Below, piece after piece: positions 11,201 through 21,486 of a DNA stretch of 38,138 bases. The translations under genes and the position numbers were made by a program. The stretch covers positions 1 to 38,138 of the forward strand of contig CDMY01000587.1 in assembly GCA_001179505.1 (NCBI GenBank). Direction: 5' to 3'. Source of the stretch: Vitrella brassicaformis (lineage: Eukaryota; Sar; Vitrellaceae). The notes below the pieces were generated by a model, which worked only from the letters and a program-made list of their open reading frames with translations, was not told the DNA's origin and made no database searches. Positions within the stretch are counted from its first letter, which is position 1. Each line of letters opens with the position of its first letter.

Positions 11201-14200
11201 AGCACGCCGGCCATTCAGGCGCCGAGAAGACGCTGTGCGACATGGGCTTCGACATCGCCATGGTCAGGAACGCACTCGCCGCTGCGCAAGGTCAGTTGTT
11301 TTGGCAACTGATAAGGGAGATGGAATCTTTGGGTCTTCCGTGGGTTCGTCCTTGGATGCGTGAGTGCGTGTTGTTCTGTTGGTTGTGTGCAGGCAATGTG
11401 GAGACGGCGGCGGCGTTTCTGCTTGGCGACGAGCAGCCCGCGCAGGTGGCCCACTCCGACGGCGCGGCAGCGTCGGCAGCGTCTGGGGCGGCAAACCAGC
11501 ACCACCAACAACAGCAGCAGCGGAATGGACGACAGGTTGGTGCTGGTGCGGGGCAGGTCGATTGCACAGCACAACACGACACGAAACACGACGACGGCAT
11601 GGATGGCTCCATGTGGGTCCTTCCTTCGTGGCTTCATCTCTTCTCATCCAGAAGGTTGGAACCTCAAGCTCGTCGTCGTCGTCTCGCGTGCGAGGTGTGT
11701 TTGGGGGGCTGTTTGGCGGCCGTGGGTGGGGCGGGGGTGGCGGCAAGGGCGATGCGGGTGATGGTGGCGGGGATGGTGGGGAGGACTATGACGGCACGGG
11801 TGACGTCCTCATGTACCACCACAGGGGGGACGCTGTCAACTTCTTCAGGTGAGGGAGGAGCACGTCCCTGTGAAAGGGTGAATGGGTGAATGGACGAATG
11901 GTGTGTTGGTGGGTGGGTGGTGCAGTGACTTTGTGGAGCACATAGGGAAGTTCTTCGCCAACATCCACAAGTACTGCGTCATCTGCTTCAACCCACACGC
12001 GGTACGACAGAGAGACAGGTGCATCGCACCCACATACTGGCCTTGACGCCTGCCTTGTCGATACATGCGTTTGGCTGGTAGGACGTCCTCTGCCGCAAGC
12101 TCTTCCCCTGCAACAACGTGAGAGAGAGGGGGGGAGAGAGAGAGGAAGAGAGAGAGAGAGCCATCGGTGCCTCCCCTCTCTGTGAATGGATGCTCAAATG
12201 TGTGCTGGTTTTGCAGGAGCTGTGCATCTTTTCGTATGAGGAGTTCGTGGCCACGGTGTACGCCGAGCTGCAGGACGACAAAGACCTCGTCGACCTACAC
12301 GTCCGTCCGTCCGCACACACGCATTCACACATACACATGTGCGAATGTACTTACGTGTGCGCTGTGTGTGGTCTTTGGCTGGGCGGGAGGGAGCAGTTGT
12401 TTCTGGCGGGGTGTGCATGCAACAGCCAAGACACCTACGTGGAGCCATTCCCACCGCACGTACGCACCCATTCCACGCACCTACACCCACACCCACACCC
12501 ATACACGAGTCTATGGATTATGTGCCAGTTCTTGAAGCGCCACGAGATCCGCACCCGATCGGGCATCTACGACAACCGTAAGCACCACACAAGACAAGAC
12601 AACGCATCACATCGCGCGGACTGCACGTACACGCGGGAATGCTATCTGTGCGTGGGTGTGTCTTTGCAGCCAACGCACTCAAATCGGGCACGGCGAGGTA
12701 GGGTGGGCGGTCAGTGCTGCTTTCGTCCACTCATTCATTCATTCATTCATTGTGTCTCTCTGTCTCTGTGCAGGGCAGGGTATGCGTACGGTGGCGGGCA
12801 GCCGCAGAACAACCCCGACAGCAACAAAGACCTCTACAAGTGGGGATCGATCCACACATACACATACACATATATGTATGTATATACATGAACATATACA
12901 TACATACACATATATACAGACACATATACATATACAAGCACGTGTACATGTGATGTGAGTATGGGTCAGGATGAAGCGCTGTTTCCAGAAGCTCCCGTCC
13001 GTCAAGGAGCTGGCAGCGTGCTCATCGGAGGAAGCCATCATCTCACTCCTGCGTACCCAGCCTCACACCCACTCACGCCCACCCGCCCATCCATCCATCC
13101 ATCCATCCATGGGTGCCTGTCTGAATGAATGAATCTGTGAATGGATCATTTCCAGGTCGCGAGGGCAGCGATGAGGACGAGCCCGGTGAGGCGAGCGACC
13201 CGATGCTGCCGTACAAGCTGGTGCAGTTCGTGCTGGCCACCAATCGCATGATCATACGACGAATCGACAACACACCCGAAGCCATTCCTGGGGTGGGCTG
13301 CGTGAGGATGGATGGATGTCACCTTGTTTGACGGTGAACGAACGTGTGTGTCTTATTGTAGTTGAGCAACGTGATGCAGCTGGCGGTGTACAAGAATGCG
13401 CCAGAGAGGGAGGGTACGCACGGAGAAAGAGCCTATGTATCATCTGTCCCTTTGTCACGCCTCTGTCTCCATCGCGTATGGGTGCAGATGCGTTTGCGCA
13501 GCTGAGAGCCGCGTCCGGCCGTGGCAGCGCCTTCGCGTTCCACGGCAGCCCCGCACACAAGTGGTACAGGTACGACCTTGACACACATCCATCCATCCAT
13601 CCATGCACTCGTGAGACATCAGACAGATGTTCGTATGGATGGCTGCAGCATCATGCGCAACGGGATCCGCAACCTGTCCAACACGGCCCTCATGACGGCC
13701 GGCGCCGCGCACGGGGCCGGCGTATACCTGGTACCCACGCACACAGACACAGACAGACAGACAGACAGACAGATGCTGATTGACTGATCCGTGGATGGAT
13801 GGATGGATGGCTGCGTCGTGCTGTTTTGTGCTGTTTTGGGTGTATGTGTTGGGTGCAGTCCAAGAACAAGGAGCTCTCTCTCAGCTACTGCCAGGTTTGT
13901 CCACACGTGTCTTTGACACCATCAACCCATCTATGCATAGGTGCGCTTTTGGATGTAAAATATTGTGTGCAGGGTGCAGGGACGACGGTGTACAACAAGA
14001 GCAAGGCCCGCTCGCGCCTCGTCCTCGGCGTGTACGAGTACATCAACGACGACTCCTGCAGGAAGGTACACATGGGGGCGCACAGGCTCTTTGTACCCAG
14101 CCAGTATGGTTGTCCGCCATGGGTGCACGCACAGGATACTGGCCACCAGATAGTGACGGTGCAGAACGACAAGGCGTTGCTGATGCGCTTCATGTTGATA

Positions 14201-16088
14201 TGGGAGTCGTCCAGCGCCCCCGCATCAGGGGGCTACTACGGCGGCCGGGGCGAGTACGGCAGCCTCACTATCGAGCAGGCCAAAACAGCGTGGGACAAGG
14301 TGCGCATGCGCACAACACAAGAACACAGAGCCGTACCCACTGGCTAGTTGCTGTCTGCTTGTCTGTCTGTCTGTCTGTGCAGTTCCAGGAGCGTATGCAG
14401 CGTGAGGATCGCGAGCGTCAGCAGCAGGAGAGCGTGGCCACGCTCGACCTCTCGTTCGTGCACAAACCCATAGACGAAGACCTGCAGCCGAAAAGGCACG
14501 CACCCGCACAAAAGAAATGCAGACGTATCCACATCCGTCTCTTCTCTGTGGGCAGGAACATCAGCGGCGACCGTCGGAGTGCCAGGCCACCTGGTGAGCA
14601 CATATCCAGACCAACTCACCAATTGCCGCTTTATGCGTCTCTCCTTGTCTCTCTCTGGCCGTGTACCCATGCACCCCCCTGTCAGACCCTGTCCCCCCCT
14701 GTGAGTTTGAGCGTGACCGCCCCTGTCCGTCCCCCGATGCCATGGACGAGGACGACCAGGTGGCAGAGGACGATCAGTTCGAGTTCGAGGACGACGACAA
14801 CGACATGCCCCTCATCGACAACGACTTCGCCAGGCCCGCCGAGACGCAACACGACAAAGAGCAACGGCTCAAGAAACAACTGGTCTGCGGGTGGTCGAAA
14901 ATGAGGGAGGGAGGGAGGGATGGACTCGTGTATGGTGCGGTGTCTTTGGTTGTGTCAGGAGGAGCAGGAGTTGGACAAGCGGATGGAGCAGATCGAGAAT
15001 CGCATGGAGGAGAGCGGCACACTCACCGCCGACAAGGTGAGAGAGAGAGAGAGAGAGAGAGAGGACCGAACACATAGCTATTGCCAGTTTGTTGGCTGCG
15101 CTTCAATGCACTGCAATGTCTTGCATGGCCGCAGGCGTCGAGCGCCGCCACAAGGACGCTGATGAAGGAGTTCCGATCGCTGATGCGCCTCTCACTGACC
15201 AAAGACAAGGGTACGCACGCATGAAGGCATCGGCGCATTGGCACGTCCCTTCGTCCGTCCGTACTTTCGTCTGTGTGCACACTCCACCGAGTTCATGCAG
15301 ATGGCAGCGAGTCTTCGACAGGGTTCGAGGTCACGTTGGTGCGTGAGAACATGTACCACTGGCAGGTCAAGCTCACGGCCGACGGCTTCCCCAACGACGC
15401 CCCACTCAAGAAAGACCTGCTCACCTTCGCAGAGAAAACCAAGAAGGTCAGCCACTCTCCCACTCACCCCGAATGCACCAGGCAGGCACATGCATGAATG
15501 GGTGCTTGGGTGGGTGCAGGAGGCTGCAGTGGTGATGGACGTGCTCTTCCCGGGCAACTTCCCCTTCGCCCCGCCGTTCATTCGCGTCATACGACCGCGA
15601 TTTGTCTTCCACACGGGTAACCCACACGAAGTGTAGTGTTTCGGTGGGTTGGTGCCTGATGGGATGACCATGTATGTGTGCCTGGCATGCAGGTCACATC
15701 ACGGTGGGTGGCAGCATCTGCATGGAGCTGCTGACGCCGTCGGGGTGGCGGCCGACCTACTCGATCGAGTCCGTCCTCATACAAATCAAGAGCGAAGTCA
15801 TCGGTAAGCAAACACGGCACGGGAGAGAATGATCCACCGCTGAGTCTGTCTACACGTCAATGTATGTGTCAATTCATGTATTGCGTGCTTCATCTGCAGA
15901 GGGCGGCGGTCGCATTGACTTCAACCATGTGAGTGAGGTTGTGGGGAGTGACTTGGTGACTGGGTGACTGGTTTGGCGCCCATACGTGCGTTTGTTTTTG
16001 TTTTTCCTTGCAGTGTGGCGACTACACTGACGCTGAAGCGAGGGCCGCGTACGACCGGGTGGCCCGCCAACACGGCTGGATCAAATGA
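8283..16088 (+). CDS. UBA - PARP6/8-type ADP-ribosyltransferase - UBE2Q-type E2 fusion
   Basis: One chain of 44 exons, 1,331 aa. Exons: 8283-8350, 8455-8523, 8593-8622, 8743-8824, 8940-8967, 9030-9097, 9203-9278, 9335-9459, 9538-9624, 9719-9890, 9973-10010, 10109-10214, 10301-10389, 10513-10617, 10690-10770, 10878-10898, 10972-11290, 11393-11535, 11652-11848, 11926-12001, 12082-12117, 12217-12300, 12397-12459, 12529-12577, 12670-12697, 12774-12839, 12970-13052, 13156-13292, 13362-13413, 13488-13569, 13649-13730, 13859-13894, 13973-14065, 14135-14299, 14383-14495, 14556-14593, 14686-14882, 14959-15036, 15135-15210, 15301-15446, 15520-15616, 15693-15803, 15900-15928, 16014-16088. A UBA-like segment (about 498-540, MGFDIAMVRNAL then NVETAAAFLL) binds ubiquitin in known families. 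A Cys-rich CVICFNPH...LCIFSYEEF block precedes the ART fold. ART motifs: AFHGSPAHKW, GAAHGAGVYL and a MRFMLIW strand. Two acidic/coiled linkers follow. The C-terminal E2 carries the catalytic-Cys motif GGSICMELLTPSGW, as in UBE2Q. The protein could couple ubiquitin recognition, mono-ADP-ribosylation and ubiquitin conjugation; that coupling is inference. Confidence 0.9.
9098..9099 (+). other. Non-canonical GC splice donor
   Basis: Exon 6 of the fusion gene ends CAG and the intron begins GCAAGC, ending in ...CACCAG at 9202. Only this donor keeps frame into the next exon. Further GC donors are read at 10011 (GCAGGC) and 14496 (GCACGC) in this gene, and at 22827 (GCAAGT) and 25413 (GCACGC) in the giant gene. 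Confidence 0.65.
10449..10475 (+). repeat. (CTGT)n microsatellite in an intron
   Basis: Tetranucleotide run within intron 13 of the fusion gene. Similar runs occur at 14356-14379 (CTGT), 13088-13110 (CATC), 13791-13812 (GGAT) and 12730-12750 (ATTC), each inside an intron of the same gene. Confidence 0.8.
12851..12950 (+). repeat. (TA/CA)-rich microsatellite in an intron
   Basis: About 100 bp of interrupted TACACA/TATACA repeats fill intron 26 of the fusion gene. The intron uses the donor GTGGGG at 12840 and the acceptor GGGTCAG at 12969. Reading through the repeat meets a stop, so it must be spliced out. Confidence 0.8.
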
Positions 16089-17042
16089 TCCATGCAACAC
16101 GCATGGACACATACTCACCCACAGAGAACATCCAGACACACATAACACTGCTCTGGGGGCGGGCGGGTGCATGTGTACACAATACAGACGTACAGACATG
16201 ATGATCGCATCGAGAGAGGGAGAGAGCATACATACATATTATATACATACCCATATGCCAACACACCTACGTGAATTCATGCCATCTCCCCCGGACGGAG
16301 AGATGGTTTGAAATTTTGACCCGAGCATCTTTGCATAGATGCATCCACTTGTGCCAATGAATGCATTTTTGCCGGCTGTGTGGGGGAGAGAGATGAGAGA
16401 GATGGCGGTGCAATGTCTGCAGAGCAAAGCGGCGGCTCTAGTAGGGACGGAGAGAGTGAGAGGAGCGAAACGACTGTATGTACCATATACCCAAACCGCC
16501 TGCCTGCCTGCCTGCATACATGACCTGCATACGTGCATGCCTCTCTGCCTCCCGTGTATTTATTTGTGTCCATCGACTGACTGACCGACTTATTTACTCA
16601 ATTTCACGTCCAAGTTTTCCCGCTATCCCCAGCCGCCCGTTCACGTGCGCGTGTCGGTGCCGCTGCCTGGGTGATGGACTCACTCAGTATTACATCTATA
16701 TGTGTCTACATGGACTGATGATCTGGACCACTTGCCTGCCTCCCTGCCGCCCTCTCTCAATCCTCCGTCAACCCACAGAATCCACCGTCTGTCGTGTGCT
16801 GGCAGACTTAGATCAAAGTTACGGAAGCGCAATCGCCAAGGCGCGCTTCTGCTGGAACCTGACGGCGATTCTCTGTCAGTCCTCATCCCCTACTCTGATA
16901 GCATACGTCTGGTGCTCGTGCTTATACCGGACTGCGACAGCACGTGCACACGGTGCACCCAGATATTGTGATTCTGTCAGTGCAGACCGCCGCGGAGCGC
17001 TGTCACACAGTGACGCTCAACAACTCGCTAAGCCTCACAGCT
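16089..17042. other. Intergenic stretch between fusion gene and glycosyltransferase gene
   Basis: About 950 bp. It holds the 3' region of the fusion gene, short (CCTG)n and (CA)n runs near 16140 and 16500, and the promoter of the next gene. A frame at about 16800-16970 reads like protein in composition but has no partner exon or match I recognise. Nothing else can be supported. Confidence 0.5.
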
Positions 17043-19087
17043 ATGCAGCAAATAAAAGGCAAAGGATGGCAGAAACAGAAGCCCATGCCGGTTTTTTGCG
17101 TTTGTCTTTCACTTTCAGCGCTGTGTGTTGTCCTGTTTGCCCTCTTGTCGTCTAAGCCCACTTACAGACCCACCCGTCCATCCCATCTCGATGGAGCGCC
17201 AGTGAACCTGTCGTTGCTGGACTCCTTTGTCCGCCAATTGGAAGACGGCCTCCTTGGGAACCACTGGTACGGCCAATGACATGAGGCCACCGGCTTCCAT
17301 GGCCCGGCCTTACGAGCTTGTGTGTGTCAGTGAGCGGTACTGGCGCCATTCCTTGGACAGGAGCAGCACGCTGCAGGCCCTGGCCTCGACAAATGAGCCA
17401 CTCTCGACGCTTGCCGACAGGGCTTTCAGTCTTCGATATCACAAGGACACGCTTCTGCGGCTCTCCATCAGGGTTACATACATCCTGGCAGTCGGCCAGT
17501 TCAAATTTTGTTTGTTCCGTTTTGTTTGTGCAGGATGGGAAGCTCTTCTGCTATCCTCCGTCTGAGAGCGTGGTGCAAGAGGAGACACAGGACGCATCCA
17601 TGAAAGAGTACATACAAATAGACAACACCTGTACAACGATCAACTGCCGCGGATAAGCAGATACATGAGCACAGTGTTCGTCGACCGACTGATTGACGCT
17701 ATCGAGCATGCCGGAGCAACCCTCACCCATGTCGACTTTGGTAATGATCTCCCATTCATGCTTCCCTTCTTTCCATTCTCCGTCTTTCACAGCTGTCCAC
17801 TTCGCATTCTGCCCAGTCATATGGAAAGACATGAACTATTCACTGGCGCGTGGTGAAAGGTGTGTCCAGCACCAGTCGACGTTCTACGATGCAGATCGGC
17901 CACCCACTCTCTTGTTCGGAACCGCCTCATCCGACCGATTCAACTGGGACGCGCCGTTCGTGCCCTACTTCACACATGGTGACAGCGACGAGAGAAGCGT
18001 GCGACAGCACCTGGCAGACGCCCTCTACAGCACGGTCGACGGGAGCGAGTCGCTGTATGTCCGGTTCGACAAAATGTGGAAAGAGAAGCGGGAGGGACTG
18101 TTCTTCATCGGTGAAGACAGATTAGTGAAATGAAGACAGACGATTCGCAGCTGACTCTCACACAGGGCGGAGGAATGACCCATCACGTCTAGAGACGGCC
18201 TGCGGTGTGAACGTACTTGATGAGAGGCTTTCTGAGGATGTCTTCTTGGCGGACAGCGCAAACAGGAAGATGCCTCGCAACTACTGTCGCAAAGAAGCAG
18301 AGGAAATGGAACGGTAGATGCCACACCTCAGTCGTCCATGCGTCCTCTGGGGTTCTTATCGCTTACAGGAAGCGCAAGTGCTCATCCGCCCACGTTTGTC
18401 GTGACCTGCCAACCACAGGGCGCGAGTGGCGACGTAGGTTGTCCAGGCATAAATACGTGTTGGACATGTAGGTACTCGTATATGGAGGAGGCACGTATAG
18501 ACATTGATCTGTGTCTCACGCAAGGCCGGGGTTTGGCCCTTGGAGCCACCGGCTCCGCTTCCTCCTCCTGAGTGGAGCCGTCGTGTTTCAGCAGAAGCGC
18601 GCCTTCGACTTTGAGCAGTTCTATGACAGGTGTGATTGCATACGGAGTCAGCGCATACCCCTTTGACAACGACACAGGCCATTGAAGGAATACGGCGTAA
18701 TTGTGCCCTTCACGGACGCCAATGATCTCCTTTCGAAAGTGCGGTGGCTCCAAAAGCACGACGAGGTGGCCAAGAGAATTGCCTCGGCGGCACACGCCTT
18801 CGCGTGGTCCTGTCTCTCTCAAGAAGGTATGTCATCTGATGTACACGTGTGTGTTTTCATGGAACACGGATGGATGTGTGGTGGGTGAAGGCATTCGTAT
18901 GTTCATCGTCTCCCTGATGAAGAAGCTGCAGAGCATCGGGTCGATGAAAGCGGGGCCTGCGACAGGAGCTTCGCACCGTCGAGTCGCTTTGGACCCATCC
19001 AACCCCCGCGACTTCGCCAGACGGAAAGAAATTTGTCAATGGGGTGACGGCAATGACGTCTTGACGCTGTCTCTCTCAGCCTCTTGA
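17043..19087 (+). CDS. CAP10/GT90-type glycosyltransferase, type II membrane protein
   Basis: The family (Pfam Glyco_transf_90; POGLUT and CAP10 members) transfers xylose or glucose in the secretory pathway. Exons: 17043-17266, 17331-17472, 17534-17630, 17675-17740, 17793-18110, 18166-18313, 18369-18467, 18525-18629, 18678-18826, 18891-19087; 514 aa. A short basic N-tail and one hydrophobic helix (about 15-36) make a Golgi/ER-type signal anchor. Family landmarks appear in order: a D/F/W-rich approach (FNWDAPFVPYF), FFIGRRNDPSR (about 280-290), RHKYVLDMPGFGPWSHR with RFLLLSGAVVFQQ (about 358-388), then YGVIVPFTDANDL and a helical tail. The usual acidic DG after HKY is read here as DMPG. The frame is open upstream to 16944, so a longer start is possible; the 17043 ATG gives the normal topology. 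The sugar donor and acceptor cannot be told from sequence. A decayed partial copy lies at 2935. Confidence 0.8.
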
Positions 19088-20215
19088 CAATCGTCTGTTT
19101 TGTATTCATGTGTTGCCCGCTCGGATTCTTGTTTCTCTTTTTTAAATGATGGATGGACGGCATTCACTCAGTAGAAATTCAAATATAGGCATGGCACAAT
19201 GTTGAGTAATGCTTCGACGTATTTGCTTACATATTGCAGTGGGCAGACGATCGCTGTGGCCAGATACGCATGTGTACCACCTTACAGTATGGCCCTCTCG
19301 CTTGTTTGTCCGTGGCTCAAGCACAGATCGTGTGGAAACTGCTCCGGAATAGTGCATGTGTGAAACTGCTCTGGTCGAAACCTACAGTGAATCCCATCTC
19401 CCTAAGCCCGAGCGGACAGCCAGGCTCACAAGCAGCTGTCCCTCAAGTGCTACGCTGAACACTACCATTATGTCAGCACTGCAGGGCGAGGTCGAATGCA
19501 CACACGAATCTGGCTGAGGGCACGTGCCCAAATAAAAGTCACGCGCACGGCCATCCATCCATCCAGCAGACACTACCTTTTACATGACCCGCGAAGACTA
19601 ACTAATAGAGGCACACGGGCAGATAGGCAGACAGGCATACAACAACTCACGTCTGAGTGTGAGTGGCAGGCATGGCGAATGGCCTTTGCCACCGCCACGC
19701 TCGCTTCCTCACTCAGCGGCACACTCCATCCGTCCAGCCATCCAGTCAGTAGAAGCAGCGGACCTGACTACCTGACTACCTGACAACATGACATGAATAC
19801 CTTTGCGAGGAAGAAGCAAGCACACGAAATACCTACACATACATACAGAGATAAAATTCGGGACCAAGGCCCGCAAGTGGGACAAACAGGAGCCCAGTGA
19901 GGGTGTGTGGTGCAACACAGCACTGCCCATGACGTGCATGACTTTGCACCAGTCAATGCAGGTGCGTGTGCGTGTGCGTGCGCTCGAGTATACGTCTCTC
20001 TCTCCCCATCTCTCTCTCTTTCTGTGTGAGAGGCTGACTGACTTCGCCGCTCATAAAAGCTGGCATTCACACATTCACACATCCATACATACATACGACC
20101 CCCAAGAAGACATACAGACATACAGGCAGGCAGGCAAGCAGGCAGGCACCCATGGCTCAGGAATACCTGAAATGCATCTCATCGCTACAGAAACGTCAGT
20201 CATTCATTCGCTCTC
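19088..20215. other. Convergent intergenic stretch
   Basis: Lies between the 3' ends of the rightward glycosyltransferase gene and the leftward gene ending at 20216. It contains short runs of CATC, CT, GTGC and ATAC repeats (19550-19565, 19970-20025, 20080-20145). No frame with splice support, RNA gene or element was seen. Confidence 0.5.
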
Positions 20216-21304
20216 TCAGGGCCGCGCGTATGCGTACAGAGTACGGCCGCCGGTCTGTCTTGCGGCCCAGCAGCTGGAAGTAGACGGGCCGACACAGTCA
20301 ACCCTGCCCCCACACTTCTCCCCCCCACACCAGGTCATCCTGAAACGAAGGGGCGGTTTCTTCTTCTTGCATTTCGACCGCGGTTGCACATCCACAGGGG
20401 GCGGGCTGACGAAGGCCTGCAGGGGAGCGGATAGCTTGCGCACGTCGAAACCGAGGAACTCGTCGTAGCTCGAGTCCCTCAGCGCACGGCGAACTGTCTG
20501 CTCCTCTGCACACAAGCATCAGACAGCACAAGTAGAACATCTTCACGTGTTTCGTGCCACTGTTCTCTGCTTACTTGTTCCGACGAAGCCAGCGCACTTG
20601 CGAATCGTGGTGAACATATAGACGTGGCCGCTCGCCAAGTGCTTTGCCTCGTACGACAGCAGACCCCTCCGCCCTCTCTGGCTCCGCTTGCCGCCCTCCA
20701 CCGACTCGCCCACCCCGCTGTCCTGCATGTCCGTCTGGGTGTCTGGCACTGTCAGAGGCCTCCTCTGCACCACCACCTTCGACTGATGACCCCACGGTGG
20801 GATGAAGACGGGGGAGTCTGGCAGCTTGCGCTTGTTGGACCTCGTCTGGCCGCTTGTGTCATGAAGGCAAGGGGTGGCGGTGATGAGGGTCTCACGTGGG
20901 GTCTCCCAGATGGCCGAGGGAAGGGGGGTAGTCAGAGCTTGGGCAGGCGTGGAGAGGTTCGTCAGCTCCATCAGCGAGGCGTTGCCGAAGGGCTGCAGCT
21001 GGTCCGGGGCTCTCCACAGCGACGACTCGCGCTCGAGGTTGCCGGGCACGCCAGTGACGCCGCCCATGTCGAGTGGAAGCAGCGGCTGCCATGGCAATGC
21101 GCCAACGCCGCCCAGTATCGACTGGTCATCGTTGCCGAGAGACAGCCCTCCCAAACTCACGAGTGGCGCCTCGCTGCTGCCTGGGCAGCCGTACTGGAAG
21201 TACTGGAAGTCTGGGCCCGTTACGGACGTTTCGCTGCGGACGTCGTCGTGATCTGCTGAGAGGGAGGGGGGAGAAAAGACAAGGCTGGGAAGGCTGATAC
21301 TCAT
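20216..21304 (-). CDS. Unrecognised protein, possibly nuclear
   Basis: Exon 1 is 20575-21304 and exon 2 starts at 20505; read to the first stop at 20216 this gives 339 aa. The join at GGAACA-A|gtaagc to tgtgcag|AG keeps phase. The N-terminal half is Ser/Pro/Leu-rich with FQYFQYG. The middle has basic patches (SNKRKLPDSP, KRSQRGRRGLL), then a more structured stretch (HVYMFTTIRKCAGFVGT into EQTVRRALRDSSYDEFLGF) and a KCKKKK cluster that could act as a nuclear signal. No family recognised. The C-terminus is uncertain: an additional intron (donor near 20326, acceptor near 20266) would keep the same frame and change only about 20 residues. Divergent from the giant gene at 21487. Confidence 0.5.
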
Positions 21305-21486
21305 AGCGTCACGATTGGACCACGGACTGAGTTGAGACTGCCCGTCGGCTGCCTAGGACATTGCGTGAAACTGCTCGTCCGAGACGGGGGGCCATAGAGA
21401 CCCCTTTTCTCCCCTTCATCCCCTTCGTTCTCTCTCCTTTTCTCCCCTTCATCCCCTTCGTTCTCTCTCCTTTTCCCCTCATCATC
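21305..21486. promoter_or_regulatory. Short divergent promoter with 33 bp tandem repeat
   Basis: 182 bp between the start codons of two divergent genes. Positions 21403-21435 and 21436-21468 are perfect 33 bp copies of a pyrimidine-only-like unit (CCTTTTCTCCCCTTCATC...), followed by a third partial unit, ending 6 nt before the ATG of the giant gene. Likely 5' UTR or core promoter of that gene. Confidence 0.65.

Noticed and set aside
13780-14904. 374-codon open frame on the plus strand
   Set aside because: It runs across five exon-intron borders of the fusion gene in changing frames; the true exons are defined by ART motifs and phased splice sites.
16702-16971. Candidate exon with LEPDGDSLSVLIPYSDS-like text
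   Set aside because: Protein-like in composition, but no partner exon, start context or family match could be found.
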